Part shown: one piece after another, positions 44,024-55,242 of the stretch
Layout: every line of letters starts with the position of its first letter
Numbering within the stretch: the first letter of the stretch is position 1
Source: Entophlyctis helioformis
Lineage: Eukaryota; Chytridiomycota; Chytridiomycetes; Chytridiales; Chytriomycetaceae
Direction of reading: 5' to 3'
NCBI GenBank assembly: GCA_025526915.1
Contig: JAHLKH010000155.1
Location: 1 to 64,000 of the forward strand
Length of the DNA stretch: 64,000 nucleotides
The notes under the pieces: generated by a model
Database searches by the model: none
What the model was told of the DNA's origin: nothing
Seen by the model: only the letters and a program-made list of their open reading frames with translations
Position numbers and translations under genes: made by a program

Positions 44024-45350
44024 ATGGCTCGGGAGAGTGTCGAGCGTCACGAGGGCGCCTTGGGCAGCCTCGGCCGAGCGGTGCTGTGGCCGCTCGACTG
44101 GCTGTGGTCGGCGATTGTGTCGTGGTGGTTCATGGCCTGGTGGTCGCACCGTGCGCTGGGCGTCGGGCTGCGGCTGGCTGCCACGTCGCCATCGCCGCAT
44201 TCGGTCGGTTCCAGCGGCGCGGATGAGGGCGAGAGCCTGCCCAAGCCGGCGGATGGCCCGAGCGGCTACGAGGTGTGGATGGTCGATGGCCACTTGACCG
44301 AGACGCTGGTCATTCCGGCGGCTGCTTCGTCTACTTCGCCTGCATCCCGATCGCCGTCTCGGCCGTCAGCATCGGATGCGCCTCGCAACGTCCTCGTCTT
44401 CTTCCCAGGTACCTGCGTGCACCAGTAATTGTGCCGCATCCTCCCTCTGACCATACGATCGCAACCACAGGAAACCCCGGAACGATCATGTACTACGAAG
44501 ACTACCTGACCGATCTGCACAGGCGAGTGGGCAGCAGCAGCAGCCTCGAGATTGTCGGCTGCTCGTACCCGGGCCATGCCACGCTGCTGTCATACACTGG
44601 ACCTCCGCTCTCGCTCGACGAGCAGGTTGCCCACAAGGTTGCCTTCTTCAACGCGGTGCAAGCACGCTACCCGCCTGGAACACGCTTCTTCCTGGGCGGC
44701 CACTCGCTCGGCACCTACATGACGCTGCAGGTGCTCAAAGCCGCATCGCCAGCATCGCGCTCGTCCATTGTCAAGGTTCTCGCGCTCTTCCCCACGCTGC
44801 ACTCGATGGCCGTCACGCCTCAGGGCCGTATCGTGTCCATCATCACGCTGCCCGGCATCCGCCATCTGATCATGGCCGGCGTCGCCCTCCTCCGTCTGCT
44901 CTTGCCGCCCGTGCTCCTCGACTCGATCGTGCAGACAGCCACCGCGCAGTCGGGCAAGCCGCTGCTCGTCACGTCACGGCTCATCTCGTCGTTTGAGCGT
45001 GGCCAGAACGCGCTGTACCTCGGCGCTTGCGAGATGAACCAGATTGTTCACATGGACCATGACACCATGCGCCAAGTCGCCGACAAGTACATGTTCTACT
45101 ACGGGGCCATTGATCCGTGGTGCCCGCTCGACCATTACGAGGAAATGCGGATCCTGTACCCCGAGAGTGAGTGGTGCCCCTGTGCTGCTGGCCGTGTTGC
45201 AGGCATGCTGTCCTGGTAAGCTGACCGACTAACGCGGGCTGTGCAGCATTCACACACTTGTGCAAGCACAGGCTGCCGCATGCGTTTGTGCTGCAGGACT
45301 CGCACCTTGTGGCTGCCGAGACGTCGCAATGGCTCGCCAAGTACCTCTAG
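44024..45350 (+). CDS. LDAH-like lipid-droplet-associated serine hydrolase
   Basis: Exons 44024-44408, 44471-45166, 45247-45350; 394 residues. This is an alpha/beta hydrolase. VLVFFPGNPGTIMYYEDYL (formed across intron 1) holds the oxyanion strand-loop of LDAH-type proteins, GGHSLGTYM the nucleophile Ser near residue 205, and the last exon LPHAFVLQDSHLVA the catalytic His. A hydrophobic stretch near residues 20-45 (VLWPLDWLWSAIVSWWFMAW) could anchor it to ER or droplets. The C-terminal half carries hydrophobic segments (LIMAGVALLRLLLPPVLL) of the lid region seen in this family. LDAH proteins associate with lipid droplets and have been linked to neutral lipid or sterol ester turnover. An AATAAA follows at 45381. 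It is divergent from, and almost abutting, the ZCCHC10-like gene. Confidence 0.88.
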
Positions 45351-45380
45351 TGTCCGTTGATCGTGTCTTGGCTGCCGTTT

Positions 45381-45386
45381 AATAAA
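45381..45386 (+). promoter_or_regulatory. Poly(A) signal AATAAA of the LDAH-like gene
   Basis: AATAAA 31 nt after the stop codon. Confidence 0.6.
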
Positions 45387-45535
45387 GCACTTGAGCAGCG
45401 AGCCGCTTGAACAGCGAGCCACTTGGGCAGAGACTCGCTCAGATCTGCTGTCGGGTCAGTGAAGAATCATTGCCGCGCGTGGCCACAGATCCGCGCTTCA
45501 AAGCGGAGCGTGCTTGCCGCCCATCTCGACGACCC

Positions 45536-47172
45536 ATGTCCAACGATATCCGCACCGTGCCGGGCCTGCCGCAGACGTACCGCAAGTACGTTGTGCACAC
45601 GCTCGCAAACGACTTTACCAAGGCCACCCGCCTCGAGACCCACCCCGTACGTCCTGCGTCGCCATTGCCGCCATCGCCGCCGTCGTGCTGGGCCGCCATC
45701 TGCACGATACGGGCGGACCGCTGACTTGCAACTCACACTCACACTCACACACACGCACAGGTCAAGGAGCTGCTGGCCAAGCTCGGCCCCAAGATGGTCA
45801 TTGTGCGCAACACCCACTACGGCATCAACGCCAGTGACATCAACTTCACGGCCGGCCGCTACGACCCCACCGTCAAGCCGTACGTCTGCCCCCCAGTCTA
45901 CCCCCAGTCTACCCCCGCTTCTCTGCCCTATCTTTTCCCCGCTCCTCACGTGCTCGCGACTGTGCCGTGCCACCGCGGCGCGATGCAGCGTGTCGTCTGC
46001 TGGCATGTGGCATGTTGAACTGACACGCCGTGCGGATCGACGACGCCTTCCCATCCAGTCCGTTCGACTGTGGATTCGAGGCCATCGGCGAGGTCGTCGC
46101 CACCGGCCCCGGCTGCAAGGTGGCTCTGCGCCAGCCCGTTGCGCTGATGCTCTACGGAGCCTTCTCCGAGTACCAGATCGTGCCCGAGCGCTTGCTTCTC
46201 AAGATCCCGAGCATCGACAAGCGCTTCCTGGCCATCCTCGTGTCCGGCCTGACGGCCTCGCTCGCGCTCGAGTACCACGGCCACATGAAGTCGGGCGAAG
46301 TCGTCATGGTCACGGCTGCTGCCGGCGGCGCAGGCCAGATCGCTGTCCAGCTGGCCAAGCTGGCCGGCAACCACGTCATTGGCACGTGCTCGTCCGACTC
46401 CAAGGCCAAGTACCTCAAGTCGATTGGATGCGACCGCGTCATCAACTACCGCACCGAGAACATTGGCGAGGTCCTCAAGAAGGAGTACCCCAAAGGCGTC
46501 GACATTGTGTTCGAGTCGGTCGGCGGCGACACGTTCAAGCAGTGCATGAAGGCGTGCGTTGGGCTGCTTCGCATTGGTTCTTGCATTCATGCACGGACGT
46601 GCACGTGCTGATGTGCTCTGTGATCTGTGGTCTGTGTAGGCTCGCTGTCAAGGGCCGCATGATTGTCATTGGCGCCGTGTCCGTGTACTCGAAGCAGAGC
46701 GATCCCAAGTAAGTGGACGCGCATGTGACTGCAGCCGCCTCTGATACCCAAACTGACGCGCACGATCACCGCCACTACCGACAGCCAAAAGATCAACTCG
46801 TTCGAGGCGGTCTGGACCGATATCGTGCCCACGGTGTCGCTCCTCGGCAAGTCGACGACCGTGACCGGGTTCTTCCTCAACCACTACTTTTCGCAGATGC
46901 CCGAGCACATGGACCGCATGTCTCGCATGATCCTCGACGGCAAGCTGCACGCGACGGTGCACCCCGAAAACTATGCTGGTGTAAGTGCTGCCCATCGCTT
47001 GCCGTCCATGGGGGGCTCGCGGCATGCTACTGACTGGCTGCGTCGTTGACCCCCGGTGGCCTTGCAGCTCGACGATATCCCTCGCGCGATCGAGGACATG
47101 CACAAGGGTGCCAACACGGGCAAACTCGTCGTGACTGGAAACGCACCTGCCCCTGCATCGGCACGCCTCTAG
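45536..47172 (+). CDS. ZADH2/PTGR3-like NADP-dependent oxidoreductase (MDR family)
   Basis: Exons 45536-45646, 45761-45879, 46059-46553, 46640-46708, 46785-46980, 47068-47172; 364 residues with consistent phases. The N-terminal catalytic domain contains RNTHYGINASDINFTAGRYD (QOR-type NYGINASDIN signature) and PFDCGFEAIGEVVATG. The nucleotide domain has VMVTAAAGGAGQIAVQLAKL, the AAxGGxG loop of NADPH-binding MDRs, then VIGTCSSDSKAKYLKSIGCD and DIVFESVGGDTF. No structural-zinc Cys cluster is present. ZADH2 (prostaglandin reductase 3) reduces enones and the group is partly peroxisomal; the C terminus here (ASARL) resembles a weak PTS1-like ARL ending. I infer a quinone/enone reductase. Confidence 0.9.
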
Positions 47173-47545
47173 TGGCCGGCACTCGGCCTATCTGGATACG
47201 ATACTCGTCATTGCGTGTGGGATATCAACGGACGAGGCGTCAATGATGCGTCTTGCTGTGTCCTGTGTCCAATATGGTGTGGCTGGCGTCGCATGGTGGA
47301 CTTTCGCACTCTTTCCAATGAATCACGCAGTCTGATGGCAGTCTTAGCGCTTTCTCCTCTTGCAAAGGCTCAGTCCTGCACGTACGCCCTAGTCTGCAAA
47401 CTTTGTCGCGCCACCCTGCGTGTTGCGCCACAAGGCATCCGTCGCTCAAGTGGCCACTTTCCCATTCCAACAACACACCGCCGGTCACTCGGTGACCACC
47501 TGTAAATCCAACCACCAGCCTACCGCCAACTGCCAACCACCACCT

Positions 47546-50500
47546 ATGATCATAGGAACGCCGACTTCTGTCGCCAGATGGATGCTTCTGCTCCTCGCTG
47601 TACAGGTGACTGCGACCAGTGCACAGGATTCCTCCTCTACGCCATCCAAGCCCGGTGCACTCGCTGCTTCAACTGTCGCCACGACCGTTGCTGCAAGGAT
47701 TACAACTGCGATTGCCCCAGCCGCAACACCAAGCGTCAATGTACAGGAGACAACCTCGAAGCCCACCCCGACGCCCACCCCGACCACCACCAAGCAGGCC
47801 CCAACAACAGCTGCCGTCGAGGCCCGTCTGCAGACGACCATCAGCACGACCAGCGCCGAAATCGAGCGCGCCACCACCACCACCACCCGCCCTTCTTCAA
47901 CACACGTATGTCGGCAGCACATAATGGCTGACCTGTTTCATGTTTTCACTGCCATCGGGGCCCTCCGACTGACCATGCATGACAGGTTGAGACCACCGTT
48001 GTTTCTTCGACGGAGATCGCTGTCAAGACGACCACTGCGGTCGTTGCTGACTTCAAGAGCGTCGCTCCCGAGACCACCACTGAGATTGCAGCCGAGACGA
48101 CCACCGAGATCGTTGCTGCCTCGACCGAGATCGCGGCCGAGACGACCGCCGTTGTTGCTGACTTCAAGAGCGTCGCTCCCGAGACCACCACTGAGATTGC
48201 AGCCGAGACGACCACCGAGATCGTTGCTGCCTCGACCGAGATCGCGGCCGAGACGACCGCCGTTGTTGCTGACTTCAAGAGCGTTGCTCCCGAGACCACC
48301 ACTGAGATTGCAGCCGAGACGACCACCGAGATCGTTGCTGCCTCGACCGAGATCGCGGCCGAGACGACCGCCGTTGTTGCTGACTTCAAGAGCGTCGCTC
48401 CCGAGACCACCACTGAGATTGCAGCCGAGACGACCACCGAGATCGTTGCTGCTTCGACCGAGATCGCGGCCGAGACGACCGCCGTCGTTGCTGACTTCAA
48501 GAGCGTTGCTCCCGAGACCACCACTGAGATTGCAGCCGAGACGACCACCGAGATCGTTGCTGCCTCGACCGAGATCGCGGCCGAGACGACCGCCGTCGTT
48601 GCTGACTTCAAGAGCGTTGCTCCCGAGACCACCACTGAGATTGCAGCCGAGACGACCACCGAGATCGTTGCTGCCTCGACCGAGATCGCGGCCGAGACGA
48701 CCGCCGTCGTTGCTGACTTCAAGAGCGTTGTTCCCGAGACCACCACTGAGATTGCAGCCGAGACGACCACCGAGATCGTTGCTGCTTCGACCGAGATCGC
48801 GGCCGAGACGACCGCCGTCGTTGCTGACTTCAAGAGCGTTGCTCCCGAGACCACCACTGAGATTGCAGCCGAGACGACCACCGAGATCGTTGCTGCTTCG
48901 ACCGAGATCGCGGCCGAGACGACCGCCGTTGTTGCTGACTTCAAGAGCGTCGCTCCCGAGACCACCACTGAGATTGCAGCCGAGACGACCACCGAGATCG
49001 TTGCTGCTTCGACCGAGATCGCGGCCGAGACGACCGCCGTTGTTGCTGACTTCAAGAGCGTCGCTCCCGAGACCACCACTGAGATTGCAGCCGAGACGAC
49101 CACCGAGATCGTTGCTGCCTCGACCGAGATCGCGGCCGAGACGACCGCCGTCGTTGCTGACTTCAAGAGCGTCGCTCCCGAGACCACCACTGAGATTGCA
49201 GCCGAGACGACCACCGAGATCGTTGCTGCCTCGACCGAGATCGCGGCCGAGACGACCGCCGTTGTTGCTGACTTCAAGAGCGTCGCTCCCGAGACCACCA
49301 CTGAGATTGCAGCCGAGACGACCACCGAGATCGTTGCTGCCTCGACCGAGATCGCGGCCGAGACGACCGCCGTCGTTGCTGACTTCAAGAGCGTCGCTCC
49401 CAAGACCACCACTGAGATTGCAGCCGAGACGACCACCGAGATCGTTGCTGCCTCGACCGAGATCGCGGCCGAGACGACCGCCGCCGCCGTTGCTGACTTC
49501 AAGAGCGTTGTTCCCGAGACCACCACTGAGATTGCAGCCGAGACGACCACCGAGATCGTTGCTGCTTCGACTGTTGAGGCGGCCGCTTCCCTTCTTGCGA
49601 CGACAGATGTCCCTGCCCTTGACACCACAGCCGAGATCGCGTCCACGGCTTTGGCTGTGCAGGTACGATACGTCACATTGCAACGAGCCATTCATCAGTA
49701 GCTGACCGTTGGACTGTACAGGTTGATACTGAGGCCAGCGTGGCCGCAGCTACCGTCGCTCCTTCAACCGCCGAGACCGCTTCTGCTTCGGCAACAGCAG
49801 AAAGCGCAGCGGACAACCTTGGAGGCGGATCCTCGGGTGTGATCAGCAAGTCCAGCGGTGCTGAGCCATCCAGCAAGCCGCTTGCTGAGACGACAGCCGA
49901 GATTGCTGCACCATCGTCGACCGAGCAGGTAAGTATGGACGTGAAGCTGCATATGGAGACGCGATATTGACATTTATGCACAGGCTGTTATCGGTTCAAC
50001 TGTTGCCTTTGAGGTGTCGCCTACCGACGCACCGGTCGTTGTTGCTCCCCCTGCTGCGACTGTCGCCCCGATCGACACACCTGCGGTTGTTGTTGCACCG
50101 TCGCCCACCGACGCGCCGGCTGTTGTTGCTCCTCCCGTGATCGACACACCTGCGGTTGTTGTTGCACCGTCGCCCACCGACGCGCCGACTGTTGTTGCTC
50201 CTCCCGTGATCGACACACCTGCGGTTGTTGTTGCACCATCGCCCACCGACGCGCCGGCTGTTGTTGCTCCTCCCGTGATCGACACACCTGCGGTTGTTGT
50301 TGCACCGTCGCCCACCGACGCGCCGGCTGTTGTTGCTCCTCCCGTGATCGACACACCTGCGGTTGTTGTTGCACCGTCGCCCACCGACGCGCCGGCTGTT
50401 GTTGCTCCTCCCGTGATCGACACACCTGCGGTTGTTGTTGCACCGTCGCCCACCGACGCGCCGGCTGTTGTTGCTCCTCCCGTGATCGACACACCTGCGG

Positions 50501-53500
50501 TTGTTGTTGCACCATCGCCCACCGACGCGCCGGCCGTTGTTGCTCCTCCCGTGATCGAGACGCCTGCGGTTGTCATTGCTCCATCGCCTACCGACGCACC
50601 GGTCGTTGTTGCTCCCCCTGCTGCGACTGTCGCCCCGATCGAGACGCCTGCGGTTGTTGTTGCACCGTCGCCCACCGACGCGCCGGCTGTTGTTGCTCCT
50701 CCCGTGATCGACACACCTGCGGTTGTTGTTGCTCCATCGCCCACCGACGCGCCGGTCGTTGTTGCTCCCCCTGCTGCGACTGTCGCCCCGATCGACACAC
50801 CTGCGGTTGTTGTTGCACCGTCGCCCACCGACGCGCCGGCTGTTGTTGCTCCTCCCGTGATCGACACACCTGCGGTTGTTGTTGCACCGTCGCCCACCGA
50901 CGCGCCGGCTGTTGTTGCTCCTCCCGTGATCGACACACCTGCGGTTGTTGTTGCACCGTCGCCCACCGACGCGCCGGCTGTTGTTGCTCCTCCCGTGATC
51001 GACACACCTGCGGTTGTTGTTGCACCGTCGCCCACCGACGCGCCGGCTGTTGTTGCTCCTCCCGTGATCGACACACCTGCGGTTGTTGTTGCACCGTCGC
51101 CCACCGACGCGCCGGCCGTTGTTGCTCCTCCCGTGATCGACACACCTGCGGTTGTTGTTTCACCATCGCCCACTGATGCACCGGTCGTTGTTGCTCCTCC
51201 CGTGATCGAGACGCCTGCGGTTGTTGTTGCACCATCGCCCACCGACGCGCCGGCCGTTGTTGCTCCTCCCGTGATCGACACACCTGCGGTTGTTGTTTCA
51301 CCATCGCCCACTGATGCACCGGTCGTTGTTGCTCCTCCCGTGATCGAGACGCCTGCGGTTGTTGTTGCACCATCGCCCACCGACGCGCCGGCTGTTGTTG
51401 CTCCTCCTGCTGCGACTGTCGCCCCGATCGAGACGCCTGCGGTTGTTGTTGCACCATCGCCCACCGACGCGCCGGCTGTTGTTGCTCCTCCTGCTGCGAC
51501 TGTCGCCCCGATCGAGACGCCTGCGGTTGTTGTTGCACCATCGCCCACCGACGCGCCGGCCGTTGTTGCTCCTCCTGCTGCGACTGTCGCCCCGATCGAG
51601 ACGCCTGCGGTTGTTGTTGCACCATCGCCCACCGACGCACCGGTCGTTGTTGCTCCCCCTGCTGCGACTGTCGCCCCGATCGACACACCTGCGGTTGTTG
51701 TTGCACCGTCGCCCACCGATGCGCCGGCTGTTGTTGCTCCTCCCGTGATCGACACGCCTGCCGTTGTCATTGCTCCATCGCCCACCGACGCGCCGGTCGT
51801 TGTTGCTCCCCCTGCTGCGACTGTCGCCCCCGATCGACACACCTGCGGTTGTTGTTGCACCGTCGCCCACCGACGCGCCGGCTGTTGTTGCTCCTCCCGT
51901 GATCGACACACCTGCGGTTGTTGTTGCACCGTCGCCCACCGACGCGCCGGCTGTTGTTGCTCCTCCCGTGATCGAGACGCCTGCGGTTGTTGTTGCACCA
52001 TCGCCCACCGACGCGCCGGCCGTTGTTGCTCCTCCCGTGATCGACACACCTGCGGTTGTTGTTTCACCATCGCCCACTGATGCACCGGTCGTTGTTGCTC
52101 CTCCCGTGATCGAGACGCCTGCGGTTGTTGTTGCACCATCGCCCACCGACGCGCCGGCTGTTGTTGCTCCTCCTGCTGCGACTGTCGCCCCGATCGAGAC
52201 GCCTGCGGTTGTTGTTGCACCGTCGCCCACCGACGCGCCGGCTGTTGTTGCTCCTCCCGTGATCGAGACGCCTGCGGTTGTTGTTGCACCATCGCCCACC
52301 GACGCGCCGGCTGTTGTTGCTCCTCCTGCTGCGACTGTCGCCCCGATCGAGACGCCTGCGGTTGTTGTTGCACCATCGCCCACCGACGCGCCGGCTGTTG
52401 TTGCTCCTCCTGCTGCGACTGTCGCCCCGATCGAGACGCCTGCGGTTGTTGTTGCACCGTCGCCCACCGACGCGCCGGCTGTTGTTGCTCCTCCCGTGAT
52501 CGAGACGCCTGCGGTTGTTGTTGCACCCATCGCCCACCGACGCGCCGGCTGTTGTTGCTCCTCCTGCTGCGACTGTCGCCCCGATCGAGACGCCTGCGGT
52601 TGTTGTTGCACCATCGCCCACCGACGCGCCGGCTGTTGTTGCTCCTCCTGCTGCGACTGTCGCCCCGATCGAGACGCCTGCGGTTGTTGTTGCACCATCG
52701 CCCACCGACGCGCCGGCCGTTGTTGCTCCTCCCGTGATCGAGACGCCTGCGGTTGTCATTGCTCCATCGCCCACTGATGCACCGGTCATCGTGGCTCCTC
52801 CTGCTGCGACTGTCGCCCCGATCGAGACGCCTGCGGTTGTTGTTGCACCATCGCCCACCGACGCGCCGGCTGTTGTTGCTCCTCCTGCTGCGACTGTCGC
52901 CCCGATCGAGACGCCTGCGGTTGTTGTTGCACCGTCGCCCACCGACGCGCCGGCTGTTATTGCTCCTCCTGTCGCGACTATCGCCACGATCGTGACACCA
53001 GCGGTCGTTGTCGTTCCTCCTTCTGCTACTGTCACCCCGATCGACACACCTGTGGTTGTTGTTGCACCATCGCCCACTGGTACACCAGTCATCGTGGCTA
53101 CTCCGACCGTGACTATCACCCCGGTCGAGACTTCCGCAGTCGTTGTGGCTCCTCCTGCTGCATCTCCTCAACCCACCGCTACAACAGCTGCTGACACGCC
53201 TGTGTCGCTGCCAAACGGACCTGTCGTTGTTACCAACACTGGAAATGGCGCAAGCAATGGCACAGTTGTTCAACCAGGTGTTGTTATTGTTCCTCAAGAT
53301 CAGCGCAACACGACGGCCACAGTTCCCCAGGTTCCCGCTAATGACAGCCCCGCCCCATCGCCGAGTGTCGTGGTCGTCCAGGCTAACCCGCAAGCCTCGC
53401 CTTCGCCGTCGTTCATCCCTGTCGTTCTGGACAACACCTCAGGTTCTGGAAAGCCGAACGCGTCTCAAGAGCGCATCATTCTGGATCCCAACGGCAATCG

Positions 53501-54989
53501 CGTCGTCTTGGACGAGAACGACGAGTCGGCCTCAGCTGTTGTCAAGGCTGTCCAGCCGCGCCTCAACGTTGCAGCTCGCATCGAAACTGGCGGCACCCAG
53601 GCTCAGGGTATCACGCGCAATACCGGTGCGCAGGTCGGCGCCGTTCCTGGCGCAACCAACCCTGATGGATCGCCTGCCAGCGGAAACTCGGCCGATGGCA
53701 CTTCGGGCTCTGACAACAGCAGCTCGGCAGATAGCTCGTCCTCATCTGGTCTTCCCAAGACCACAATCATGATTGGCGGCGCCGCTGGTGCAGCGCTTGT
53801 TGTTGTTGGTGCAGCAGCGACCATGCGTGCTCGCAAGAACAGTAGCGTCAATGCCAAGCCCGCGATTGCTGGAGCCAATGATGACGGCAATGGCGGCAGC
53901 AATGCGCTCTCGATTGACACCGCCCCAATCCCCAAGGACCTCAGCACCATTGATCTGGTCGACTTTGAGCCGCCAAAGCTGAGCAAGCTTCCTGGCTCAG
54001 TGGGCCAGCTTGACGTGGAGCAGGGATCGACGATCATGGCGTTCGACAGCTACATGACCAGCATCCACGACCCTCTCACGCCAGCGACATCGATGCAGCG
54101 CAACCTCCCGCTCGCGTCGCCTATCCCTGTGCTGGCACGCTCAAACTCTCACTCGCGCACCCACTCGCGCACCGTGTCTGGCAGCAGCCTCGCACACAGC
54201 GAGAGAAGCATCTCGAGTCATAGCAGCATCGAGATCGAAAGGTCGGCCGGTATGCCCACGCAGCCCGACTTGGGCCTGAAACAGCCGGACAGTGCCGACC
54301 GCTCGACGGTCATTGATCTTGATCTGCAGCACTTGGGCGAGGCTTCATATGATGTGACGGCGGTGATGGCGACTCTGGCAACGATCTCGCAGGGAGCCAT
54401 TCACGGCCAGGTGCCGTCAGCCTCGCAGACGCCAGTCCACACTCCCGGGCACACACCGGTGCCAAGCATGGCCGTGCCGAACGAGCCGCTCCAGCTTCTG
54501 CACTTTGCCTTGACCGACCTGGAATCGCAGGACGCGTACGAGTATCCGCCAGCGTTCCAGGCTGATTCGCGCCGTGGCTCGGACTGCACGGAGATCATTG
54601 ACATGAGCGAGGCTGGCGCGTACCCGTACGACGGTGCCTACGGCTACTCGACGGCCAACTCGACGCTGTCGCGCATGCCCGTGGAGATCACGAGTGCAGA
54701 GATTGTGCCGCCGACCGTGACGGGCACTGTGCTCTCGGCTGACGAGGTGGCGACCAGCAAGATGCTCATCGACCCCGAGCGCGACAATGCAGCCATGAGC
54801 GAGTTCAACGAGATTGTCGTTGGCCTGACCAGCCCGAGCATGCTTGCCCGTGCCGCGATCATGGCGGCCGACATGTCGTCCGAGGACGGCACCGCCCGCC
54901 TGGCACGCTACGTGTCCATGACCGAGACGGAGTTTTCCGACCACCGCATCTCCTACCTGACCGACGCAACCATCGAGGAGGAGCATTGA
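47546..54989 (+). CDS. Giant mucin-like type I membrane protein, two frameshifts in repeat array
   Basis: Exons 47546-47905, 47986-49662, 49722-49928, 49984-54989. The first exon encodes a signal peptide (RWMLLLLAVQVTATSA) and a Thr/Pro stalk. Exon 2 has no ATG over 1.67 kb and encodes about 14 copies of a 37-residue Thr/Glu/Ala repeat. Exon 4 begins with an array of 23- and 28-residue Pro/Val/Thr modules (VVAPSPTDAPAVVAPP type). A transmembrane segment (TTIMIGGAAGAALVVVGAAA, 53760-53820) and a cytoplasmic tail of about 390 residues with Ser-rich and acidic parts follow. Two single C insertions (C5 at 51827-51831 instead of C4; CCC at 52526-52528 instead of CC) shift the frame; as written, translation stops at 52080. 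Exon 4 minus two bases is a multiple of three and would restore one protein of about 2415 residues. It could be a degenerate allele or a homopolymer sequencing error. Likely a heavily O-glycosylated surface or wall protein. Confidence 0.75.
48049..49497 (+). repeat. 111-bp (37-residue) tandem repeat array
   Basis: Thirteen full units plus a partial fourteenth. Each is 111 bp and starts with codons for DFKSVAPETTTEIAAE. Spacing is exactly 111 from 48049 to 48160 and onward, with one 3-bp expansion (extra GCC) near 49480. Units differ by a few synonymous or conservative changes (GTC/GTT; A/V in SVAPE/SVVPE). Confidence 0.95.
50014..52995 (+). repeat. 69-bp and 84-bp interspersed Pro/Val/Thr module array
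   Basis: About 40 modules in two lengths: 69 bp (23 residues, ending APPVI-D/E-TPA) and 84 bp (28 residues, ending APPAATVAPI-D/E-TPA). They form mixed blocks, with runs of identical 69-mers at about 50083-50520 and 50810-51120 and blocks of 84-mers at about 51360-51700 and 52140-52990. Larger composite blocks also recur (for example 51110-51240 and 51230-51360), indicating repeated unequal crossover. The same DNA reads open on the opposite strand for more than a kilobase; that frame is a by-product of the repeat. Confidence 0.93.
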
Positions 54990-55007
54990 TTCGCATTCCT
55001 GTTGAGC

Positions 55008-55013
55008 AATAAA
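55008..55013 (+). promoter_or_regulatory. Poly(A) signal AATAAA of the giant surface-protein gene
   Basis: AATAAA 19 nt after the stop codon at 54987-54989. Confidence 0.55.
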
Positions 55014-55242
55014 CACAAGCGAGCCGCCATGCGAGCCACCGAATGAGCGTGCCAGCGCGCCACTGTTCACACAAAGTGGCCCGTCAAATTGGCAATGGCG
55101 GTTTGCCGCATTTAAGCCACCTCGACGACGACTATTTCAGTAGAGCTACTTCACCAACCACCACCACCACCAACCACCAACCACCAAGCGCAACAGCAAC
55201 AGCAGCACCCCGCCCGCACCACACAGCCGCCGCTCCGCCTAC

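Noticed and set aside
45880..46058. Extra coding exon in the ZADH2-like gene intron
   Set aside because: Open frames here are Pro/Ser noise; splicing 45879 to 46059 restores YDPTVKPPFDCGFEAIGEV without insertion.
47938..49695. Two minus-strand open frames and one plus-strand Arg/Pro/Leu frame over the 111-bp repeats
   Set aside because: Shadows of the repeat. The frame fixed by the splice junctions at 47986 and 49662 gives the Thr/Glu/Ala protein that continues into the rest of the gene.
49974..53393. Minus-strand open frame of about 1140 codons across the Pro/Val/Thr repeat array
   Set aside because: It exists because the repeat unit is a multiple of three with no stop in that frame; it shows three composition regimes (Arg/Asn, Gln/Arg, Gly/Ala/Thr) where frames are merely stitched together. 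The plus strand has signal peptide, splice sites, membrane helix and poly(A) signal.
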